NCBI GenBank assembly: GCA_036703275.1
Contig: DATNPK010000028.1
Location: forward strand, 1 to 64,000
Length of the DNA stretch: 64,000 nucleotides
DNA from: Coleofasciculaceae cyanobacterium
Lineage (GTDB): Bacteria > Cyanobacteriota > Cyanobacteriia > Cyanobacteriales > Xenococcaceae
Direction of reading: 5' to 3'
The notes under the pieces were generated by a model. It was not told the DNA's origin. It was given only the letters and a program-made list of their open reading frames with translations, and did no database searches. Of the stretch, positions 57,953-64,000 are shown in pieces (positions within the stretch are counted from its first letter, which is position 1; the number at the start of each line of letters is the position of its first letter). Both the position numbers and the translations under genes were made by a program.

Positions 57953-58119
57953 CAGACTATTATTATTACCAACTCATGTATTATTTGTAACTAATATTTT
58001 GCAGATAATTCTAATCATTTTCTGACTTAAAAATTAAGTTCAACCTTAACTCAATTTTTAGATTATCTACCATCAACAATTAACTGCCTATTCTTATGTT
58101 TATTCCTCTAAACCGATGA

Positions 58120-58410
58120 TTAAAAGCTAAGCCAGCAACCAATAATAGTTAATCGCGGTAATTCACAGCGGGGTGATATAATTCAGGCTAACTAATTCAG
58201 CCCGAAATTACCAAAGCGATCGCGCTAAACATCTTTAAAATCGGATAAATTTGGCTCCAAAACTTGTTTTTATTCTTTCTCATTAGAATTAAGCGACAAT
58301 ACCCGCTCAATCAAAGGCATCAGGAAATAATCCTTCACTCCAAATATAACCAAAATAATCACAAATGCCCTGAAAGTCTGTAAAGTCAGCATCAATAAAA
58401 TAGAAATTAA
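58120..58410 (-). pseudogene. Decayed duplicate of the 3' part of the neighbouring MFS gene
   Basis: This stretch matches 58535-58820 of the intact MFS gene at an offset of about 415 bases. Shared blocks include AGCCAGCAACCA, CAGCCCGAAATTAC vs AAGCCTGAAATTAC, AGAATTAAGCGACAATAC, ACCAAAATAATCACAAATGCCC vs ACCAAAATAATTACAAATGCCC and GCATCAATAAAA vs GCATCAACAAAA. The relic has many small indels and no reading frame. It represents a tandem copy, or the stump of a second MFS gene in the same orientation. Confidence 0.75.
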
Positions 58411-58488
58411 ACGGCTCAAATCTTGAGTTGATTTAATCTCAAATAATCTGCATTCTAAGTAAAAATTACCAGAGCGATCGCTTTGGCG

Positions 58489-59724
58489 CTAGCCATTCAT
58501 CACTGCTTTATTGCATCTAAACTGAGACTTGAGCCTGAAGGCAAAACCAGCAACCAGAATAGTCAACCCGCCTGTAATCCACAAAGGAGCAGTGTAATTT
58601 ATGCTGACTAATAAGCCTGAAATTACAGGACCGATCGCATTAGACATACTTAGATAGGATGAATTTATGCCCAGGACTTCTCCCTGTTCTTTGGCATGAG
58701 AATTAAGCGACAATACCGTATCAATTAACGGCATGGCGAAAGAATTGACCACCCCAAACATCACCAAAATAATTACAAATGCCCAATAAGTTGGAAACGT
58801 TGGCATCAACAAAAAAGTTACCCCCCGCAACGCCAGTGAAACGGCAATAATATTAATCAGATTAAATTTCTTACTTAAAGGCTCTAGAGCAAATACCTGA
58901 GAGATAAAGCCTAGAATGCCTACTAAAGCAAACATAATTGCCAAACCCTTAGCATCCTGGTTTAAAACGTTGAGAAAGAATGGCTGAAAGGCAAAGGTGA
59001 AAATTGTAAAAGTGCTACCGCTAAGAAACGTCAGGATAAACAGCTGCCCTAACTTGGGTCTAGTTGCCGACTTAGCAATCTTACCAAAGGCAAAATCATC
59101 CCAGCTTAATTTGAAGCTTTCCTGGTGAGAGGTGGTTTCGGGAAGGAAAAATAAAGTTAATAAAGAAGCAAAAGCGGCGATCGCCGCACTAATCAAAAAA
59201 CTCATCCCCAAAGAAGAAATTCCTGGCAACGTTGGTAACTGTTGAGCTAAATAACTCAAAACAGGGCCGATCACAAACCCTAAACGAAAAGTCGCTCCAA
59301 AGATACCAAAGGCTTTAGGTCGTTGTTGGGGAGTAGTGATATCGCTAATTACTGCACTAGCTACTGAAGTATTCCCCCCGGTCAAACCATCTAGCATTCT
59401 CGCCGTATATAACAGCCAAGCAACCCCCGCTACACTAGCTAATAAATTGGCAACCATCGTTCCTGCCAAACTAAATACCAGAATATATTTACGACCCAGG
59501 CGATCGGATAACCTACCTAAGACAGGAGTACCGAAAAACTGCGACAGGGCGAAAGAAGTAGTTAATAAACTTGCTTGAAAATCACTTAGCCCAAACTGTT
59601 TTGCATAGGGATAGAGCAGCGGAATAATAATTGTAAAGCTAATTGAGTTAATCAGGGCGATCAGCGCAATTAGCCAAAATAAAGGAGGCAAATCGAATTT
59701 ATCGCGCCAGTTAGAGCTTTTCAT
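58489..59724 (-). CDS. MFS transporter, tetracycline-resistance-like
   Basis: 411 residues, twelve predicted helices. Motif A reads GRLSDRLGRKYILVFS after helix 2, and motif C-like glycine/proline pattern is in GFVIGPVLSYLAQ of helix 5, which marks antiporters. The relatives are TetA-type drug or metabolite exporters. A decayed copy of its C-terminal third follows directly downstream. Confidence 0.9.
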   Translation of the reverse strand: MKSSNWRDKFDLPPLFWLIALIALINSISFTIIIPLLYPYAKQFGLSDFQASLLTTSFALSQFFGTPVLGRLSDRLGRKYILVFSLAGTMVANLLASVAGVAWLLYTARMLDGLTGGNTSVASAVISDITTPQQRPKAFGIFGATFRLGFVIGPVLSYLAQQLPTLPGISSLGMSFLISAAIAAFASLLTLFFLPETTSHQESFKLSWDDFAFGKIAKSATRPKLGQLFILTFLSGSTFTIFTFAFQPFFLNVLNQDAKGLAIMFALVGILGFISQVFALEPLSKKFNLINIIAVSLALRGVTFLLMPTFPTYWAFVIILVMFGVVNSFAMPLIDTVLSLNSHAKEQGEVLGINSSYLSMSNAIGPVISGLLVSINYTAPLWITGGLTILVAGFAFRLKSQFRCNKAVMNG

Positions 59725-59902
59725 TAATGGAATTTGAAGGACTGAGTTTCGAGTATATCGTTACAATCCTAATGCCAAAACTATCTAAAGTATGTCAAAA
59801 ATTAGGCGATCGCGAATCAGGACTCAAATAAAATTCATCATTAAATTGAGCGATCTATCTTAATGAAAATCACTACAAAATTATTCAATTATTAATTAAG
59901 TA

Positions 59903-60376
59903 TTACGCTACTGCTTTTGCTGATATATCTTGCAGGCTCAGTCTAGCTTTTTCAATGTCGTAAGGAAAAGGTCTAGCTAATGGCTGATAATCTCTTTCAG
60001 TTGGTTCACCATGTCGCAACACCGCATTTACCAGTAAACAATCTTGATCGCTAAGATTAATCGAACCGTGCAAAACTCCTCTGGGAATAGTCACTACTTG
60101 GGGAAAATCTTCACTTAAAGGTATGTATTGATAGGCGCGATCGTATAAAACTACCAGTACAAAACTGCCTCTAACTACTAATAGCTGATCGGTCTGATGC
60201 TTATGAACAAATAGGTCATCAATCGTCCTAGCAGGTACTTTCACCACCATAGTTTCGTCACTTGACTGAGGAGTATAAAATTCTGCCATACCTCCTTGGA
60301 TAGATTTAATCGTTTGAACAGTTACACCCTGTATTAATCCCATGATTTTTATTATGTATGTTTTGTTAAAGACCAA
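59903..60376 (-). CDS. Cupin protein, RmlC-like
   Basis: 157 residues, or 146 if the ATG at 60343 (MGLIQGVTVQTI) is the real start, which I prefer because the fold begins there. The cupin pattern is FVHKHQTDQLLVVRGSFVLV, then DFPQVVTIPRGVLHGSINLS with the second histidine. It resembles the dTDP-4-dehydrorhamnose epimerase-like cupins, but no rml genes are nearby and an epimerase role is unproven. Confidence 0.8.
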   Translation of the reverse strand: MVFNKTYIIKIMGLIQGVTVQTIKSIQGGMAEFYTPQSSDETMVVKVPARTIDDLFVHKHQTDQLLVVRGSFVLVVLYDRAYQYIPLSEDFPQVVTIPRGVLHGSINLSDQDCLLVNAVLRHGEPTERDYQPLARPFPYDIEKARLSLQDISAKAVA

Positions 60377-60561
60377 AAATTACTAATTCTTTTGCGTTAA
60401 AAAAGGTTACGAACATTAACCATATTAACTATTATGGCAAAAATATATTGACAAAATACAGCCACTAGTATCTAAATACACATTTATCGCAATTTTTTTT
60501 GCTCATAGTAACAAGACGCACATTATGAGACGTTTTGAAGATAAAGTAGCGAGTATTTGCG

Positions 60562-60834
60562 ATGGCAAAAATACTGCACGAACAAAAATGTGAGCGTGTT
60601 ACTAATACCGGGATGTGGCTGCTGCATAAAACCTACGCCCATCAAGTTTATTGAGACGGCAAAGATCTTGAGGCAGAAAATTTAAAATTAAACCCAGACA
60701 TACTGGCGTTTCGCTGAATATGGTTCCTGCCTCTGCCTAGACTCGGTACATGGGCATCAATGCGATTGCTAACTTTAGTCGTTCCTCGATCGCGATATTT
60801 ATATAACGAAAGAGATCGCTTTATTGCCGATCAA
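60562..60834 (+). pseudogene. Unrecognised gene remnant with two in-frame TGA codons
   Basis: From ATG 60562 the frame reads MAKILHEQKCERVTNTGMW and LLHKTYAHQVY, then TGA. It resumes with DGKDLEAENLKLNPDILAFR, a second TGA, and IWFLPLPRLGTWASMRLLTL then VVPRSRYLYNERDRFIADQL, running into the end of the TPR gene on the other strand. Both TGA codons sit where Trp (TGG) would fit. The composition is protein-like throughout. I do not recognise the family. Confidence 0.5.
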
Positions 60835-61275
60835 TTATTCGCTTTGTTTAGTTGTCTGGGATTTTTCTTTTGTCGCTGCTGGTTGTTTAGCTTCCTGCTG
60901 TTTAATTATCTGTAGAATGCCAGCGTATTGTTGTTGCTCTGGGTAATATTCGACTAGTTTTTCTAGAGTAGGGATGGCTCTTTTGGGATCTTCCGTTTGA
61001 AGATAAATTTGGGCTAATCCTTCTAGAGCAGTAACATTTTTGGGTTCTCGTTCTAATACTTTTTCATAGCCATCAATCTGTAGCTCGATCTGTTCTTCTG
61101 CGACGGGAGCATCGTCTGTATTGCCAGAATTTGCAGCACTATAATTATTTTGACTAAAAACGCTGCTGAGTGCGATCGCTAATGTCGAACCAGCAAACCC
61201 TAAACCCAGAACTATAGTAACAATACGGGACAGTGTTTTGCTTGTTTTAGTTTTTTTACTGGTTTTTTTACTCAT
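60835..61275 (-). CDS. Membrane-anchored TPR protein
   Basis: 146 residues. A very basic start (MSKKTSKKTKTSKTLSR) precedes one membrane helix (about 19-38), so the rest lies outside the cytoplasm or in the lumen. Two TPR units follow: QIDGYEKVLEREPKNVTALE and GLAQIYLQTEDPKRAIPTLE. The C-terminal tail is Lys/Gln/Thr-rich. The partner is unknown. The neighbouring membrane-protein gene begins the same minus-strand unit 27 bases upstream. Confidence 0.8.
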   Translation of the reverse strand: MSKKTSKKTKTSKTLSRIVTIVLGLGFAGSTLAIALSSVFSQNNYSAANSGNTDDAPVAEEQIELQIDGYEKVLEREPKNVTALEGLAQIYLQTEDPKRAIPTLEKLVEYYPEQQQYAGILQIIKQQEAKQPAATKEKSQTTKQSE

Positions 61276-61302
61276 AAAATTTTATTTCTTACCCTCGATC
61301 CT

Positions 61303-61797
61303 TCAAAAGTTCCACTCATAGAAAGTCAGTATACCTCCAGTAAATCCTAACCAACAGAGGATTACTATAATAAGTGAGCTGAGCCAACGGTTGCAGCCGA
61401 CCAACTGTAGGTCTAACTTTAGCAGAAAAAGCGCCGAAATTAAGACCAAAAGTCGTGCAAAATAATCTACTCGCTGGACTAGAATTGCAAAGGCAAAAGC
61501 GCCGATAAAAATAGATAAAAAAGCTCTAGTGTCAGATTTTAGCCAGTTGTCTAAACCGATGGTCACTAAAGATATAGGAGAAGTGAAAATAATCACTAAA
61601 AGTAAAATACCGATGACTGCGCTAACATAAAGCACGGCAAAGCGAGCTGGTTCGGTAAACTGAATCAATAGACTTTCTTGCTTTAAAAATCTATTCATCC
61701 AAAAACCATATAACCAACCTTCTATTCCATAGGTCAAGAGGAACAACACAAGGGAAAAGATTAAAAAAAACCGAGGATTTTTGTTGAGCCGAACCAT
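61303..61797 (-). CDS. Small multi-spanning membrane protein
   Basis: 164 residues from the ATG at 61797 (MVRLNKNPRFFLIFSL). An in-frame start 36 codons further out (61905) gives an unlikely leader, so I chose the internal one. Four to five membrane helices (LIFSLVLFLLTYGIEGWLYG; FAVLYVSAVIGILLLVIIF; ALFLLKLDLQL; LIIVILCWLGFTGGILTFY). It resembles cyanobacterial hypothetical membrane proteins; no function is known. Confidence 0.75.
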   Translation of the reverse strand: MVRLNKNPRFFLIFSLVLFLLTYGIEGWLYGFWMNRFLKQESLLIQFTEPARFAVLYVSAVIGILLLVIIFTSPISLVTIGLDNWLKSDTRAFLSIFIGAFAFAILVQRVDYFARLLVLISALFLLKLDLQLVGCNRWLSSLIIVILCWLGFTGGILTFYEWNF

Positions 61798-62026
61798 GAA
61801 AATAATTATAGATAATTGACAATCAATCACAAGCAGATAACATATTGTACTGCGATCGCCGATCAATGCAGTTACTCTGAGAGTAGAACCTAAGCGCGAC
61901 GACACAAAAGCTTGAGCCGCATCTACTTACCTTTGCATCTAGAATCGCAATATATCGCTTGAAACCAATTATCAATTACCTATTTACGTCTGATGTGAAT
62001 CAGTACCGTTACGAGATAATCTCTGA

Positions 62027-62512
62027 CTAGGACATACTTTGAATGATGTAGTCGAAGTAAGGAGCTGCTTGTTGAGCATCTTCTTTGCCGAGAAGATCTA
62101 TAGCTGCATTTTTCAAACAGCGAATGGCATCAATCATTCCAGGTACAGGCACTTCGAGGGAATTATACATTTCTCTTACACCGATCAAGCCAGATTTTTC
62201 GATTGGATCTTTATCTCCTGCCATGACACCATAGGTAACAAGACGCAAATACCAGCCAAAATCTCTGAGACATTGGTTATATTGTTTTTGGTTTGAGGCA
62301 TTGCCACCAGCAGCACGATACTCGGGATGCATTCTAAACAAAGCCTTCCCAGCTTTATCGACAATTTTCTTTTCGTTGTCTGCTAAAGCTTCGGCAATCC
62401 GTACTCGCTTTTCGCCAGTGGTTAAAAAGTTTTTAATGCCTTCTAGTTCACCGCTACTAGGGTAGCGCAGCTCGTCATCGGCTTTAAGAATGACTTGACT
62501 AACTATGCTCAT
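62027..62512 (-). CDS. apcD: Allophycocyanin alpha-B chain
   Basis: 161 residues. The opening [20 protein letters not shown] and [18 protein letters not shown], with the bilin-attaching cysteine (C81), match ApcD. The C-terminal part [13 protein letters not shown] also fits. ApcD is a terminal emitter of the phycobilisome core that passes energy to photosystem I or II. It is monocistronic here, as in other cyanobacteria. Confidence 0.96.
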   Translation of the reverse strand: MSIVSQVILKADDELRYPSSGELEGIKNFLTTGEKRVRIAEALADNEKKIVDKAGKALFRMHPEYRAAGGNASNQKQYNQCLRDFGWYLRLVTYGVMAGDKDPIEKSGLIGVREMYNSLEVPVPGMIDAIRCLKNAAIDLLGKEDAQQAAPYFDYIIQSMS

Positions 62513-62654
62513 AATATCTGAATAGGTTTAATTAACTTTAATAATCGTAGTATCTCAATCAAGAGAAATCATTGACGGGAGGAAATGCTGAGGAAACCCC
62601 AGCTTCTTACAACAGTCGCCTGCAGAGGGCAACCCATCCACAAAGCTGTTGCGC

Positions 62655-63440
62655 TTATTCCATATCCGAAGGTGTATCCTTTAGGACTCGCGTGTTGGCA
62701 ATATCATGCCATTCCTTAGTAGACAAAGGTTGTTCTACTAAATCAATCTTAAAAATTGCGATCGCAGCTTGAGTTAAGCTTTTTATTATTTTAACAGTGG
62801 GATAACAATCGCTGTAACTAGTTAAGCGATTTTTTTTGGGCGAAATAACCTCTAATAAATTTTGCTTTAAATCAGTTCCAAATACTTGCTGATATAAATC
62901 TTGATCTGTATTTAGAATCATCGAGCCATGCTGTAAAACTGTCTTTCCCCGACGTAGCTGCGCGCTACCAATAACTTTGTTACCTTTGGCTGTAATTAAA
63001 TCTGAACCCGTGGCAGTAGCAAAACAATTCTGATGCTGAATATATTCTTTAGTAGCCTTACCGTAGTCTAAGTCTACACCAAGCGATCGCCAACCCGTAA
63101 TTAAAAACTGACATATTTGTTTATATACTTCCAAGCGTTTTCCAGGAGGAATAGAAGTCACTATCGCATAAGTTAAATCCCCTTGGTGTAATACGGCTCT
63201 ACCACCTGTGGGACGACGCACAAATTCTAATGGTTGCCCTTGCCAAGTTAAATCCTGCCAAGCAGCGGGATATTTTTGCTGGTGATAACCCAAAGAAATA
63301 GTAGCGGGTTGCCAAGTATAAAATCGCAGTGTCGGAGGATGTTTGCCTTGGCGGTGTTGCTCTAATAAATAGCGATCGATTGCCATCTGCATCTCTCCTG
63401 ATGCTTTAATCGGCGGTAGGTAACGCCAGGTAAAATTCAT
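62655..63440 (-). CDS. Lipoate-protein ligase A-like protein
   Basis: 261 residues. The family sequence is LGYHQQKYPAAW, then the RRPTGGRAVLHQGDLTYAIV loop that binds the acyl-adenylate and AKGNKVIGSAQLRRGKTVLQ with the conserved lysine. HGSMIL closes the core. It belongs to the biotin/lipoate A/B ligase superfamily and may attach or transfer lipoyl or octanoyl groups; which it does is uncertain. Confidence 0.9.
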   Translation of the reverse strand: MNFTWRYLPPIKASGEMQMAIDRYLLEQHRQGKHPPTLRFYTWQPATISLGYHQQKYPAAWQDLTWQGQPLEFVRRPTGGRAVLHQGDLTYAIVTSIPPGKRLEVYKQICQFLITGWRSLGVDLDYGKATKEYIQHQNCFATATGSDLITAKGNKVIGSAQLRRGKTVLQHGSMILNTDQDLYQQVFGTDLKQNLLEVISPKKNRLTSYSDCYPTVKIIKSLTQAAIAIFKIDLVEQPLSTKEWHDIANTRVLKDTPSDME

Positions 63441-63583
63441 GGGAAAATGAACAACGACGAAAAATCGTTGACGATCGTGTCTTTAATTAGCAGGTTGGGT
63501 TAGCGTTTGGAGTCTGTTTTCAAAAAGAAGGTTAACCAAAAAAGCCTAACCCAACCATATTTTCTAGTTACTTACCAGAAAAA

Positions 63584-64000
63584 CTACGAGCCGCCAAACT
63601 CTTCTTTTAAAGCCTCATCATTATCGTCAGCAATATTAGCAACCAAAGTAATTAAGCGAGAAATTTCGCCTGGGTACATATCAGCAACGGTGCGCTGGGA
63701 AGATACCATAACATTGTCATCATGGATACTAAAGCAAGTTTCAAAAGTGCCTGTCCAGTTCATTTCTAGCACACGGCGCATCAACCCAGGCTCATCACTA
63801 GCGGGTAATTTTAAAACACTAGACCAGACGGTCAAAAGATCGTCATCGGTTTCTCCTGTAAGCTGGACGAAAACCTCGACACTGCCATACTTAAACTTCC
63901 ATAAGCTACCCCGATCGGTGTGGCTTACCATTGCCGTATCGTCTTGATCGAGACTAGAAATTACAGTTTCAATAACTTCTTTGTGACTAGAATTATCATC
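63584..64000 (-). CDS. YbjN-domain protein, N-terminus beyond the window
   Basis: At least 138 residues; the frame is still open at the window edge, reading DDNSSHKEVIETVISSLDQ before the internal ATG at 63931 (MVSHTDRGSLWKFKYG). The YbjN fold is seen in GSVEVFVQLTGETDDDLLTV and VLEMNWTGTFETCFSIHDDN. YbjN-type proteins resemble T3S chaperones and are widespread in cyanobacteria; function unknown. The true start should lie upstream of 64000. Confidence 0.85.
   Translation of the reverse strand, partial: DDNSSHKEVIETVISSLDQDDTAMVSHTDRGSLWKFKYGSVEVFVQLTGETDDDLLTVWSSVLKLPASDEPGLMRRVLEMNWTGTFETCFSIHDDNVMVSSQRTVADMYPGEISRLITLVANIADDNDEALKEEFGGS

Noticed and set aside
60562-60834. TGA read as tryptophan
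   Set aside because: Other genes in the window end at TGA in the expected place, so the code appears standard.
63507-63947. Plus-strand open frame of 146 codons
   Set aside because: It is the complement of the YbjN-domain gene, which has clear family motifs on the minus strand.

Overview
The window comes from a cyanobacterium. It carries cyanobacterial or plastid-lineage genes (ycf3 for photosystem I assembly, apcD for the phycobilisome terminal emitter, ftrC for ferredoxin:thioredoxin reductase, the Ycf21-type chorismate lyase, a DUF1816 protein and a fibrillin/PAP protein). The octamer GCGATCGC (HIP1) is scattered throughout, and heptamer short tandem repeats sit between genes. The DNA is AT-rich, gene spacing is loose and operons are few. 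I cannot name the genus.

Layout. 0-8 kb: a pentapeptide/TPR protein, two Dpp/Opp-type permeases, an unusually long sedoheptulose-7-phosphate-cyclase-like enzyme, a broken small gene and an ABC exporter. 8-14 kb: yaaA, a decayed HIBADH/LysR pair, a DinB protein, hydrolases, queG, a HAD phosphatase and tRNA-Gln. 14-21.4 kb: a sugar-uptake cluster on the minus strand (binding protein, ATPase and permease of the ribose/fructose ABC type, a sugar MFS permease, an OprB-type porin). 21.8-33.4 kb: a potassium-channel/RCK protein, a decayed PfpI/LuxR pair, a fibrillin, a cNMP-binding methyltransferase, a GHL10-type glycosidase, LtrA, a broken FAD monooxygenase, xthA and a GGCT-like protein. 33.5-41.4 kb: BioY, a response-regulator/HlyD fusion, ftrC, a DUF309 protein, a group II intron with a broken maturase lodged in what looks like an IS200/IS605 right end, and a HIT protein. 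41.4-48 kb: ExbB/ExbD, a divergent Zn/Mn ABC uptake system and glutaredoxin. 48-64 kb: a frameshifted SpoIIM-like gene, photolyase, a DUF29 gene with internal stops, Ycf21, coaX, truncated DUF4129/DUF4350 genes, gatC, ycf3, an acetolactate-synthase-like enzyme, an MFS permease with a decayed duplicate of its tail, a cupin, apcD, a lipoate ligase-like enzyme and a partial YbjN protein.

How it works together. The clearest functional unit is the sugar cluster: outer-membrane porin, periplasmic binding protein, ABC importer and an additional MFS importer, all on one strand. The Zn/Mn genes form a second complete transporter around one shared control region. ExbB/ExbD form an energising pair without a local TonB or receptor. 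Most other genes are singletons.

What stands out. (1) A receiver domain fused through one membrane helix to an HlyD-type periplasmic adaptor. (2) A sugar-phosphate-cyclase-like enzyme with a helical N-terminal extension of about 180 residues, an altered active-site loop and no mycosporine partner genes. (3) About ten broken genes in 64 kb. Two are pairs in which one deletion appears to have removed the shared promoter and both 5' halves of divergent genes, and a third deletion joined DUF4129 to DUF4350. I found no CRISPR array, prophage or obvious defence island.
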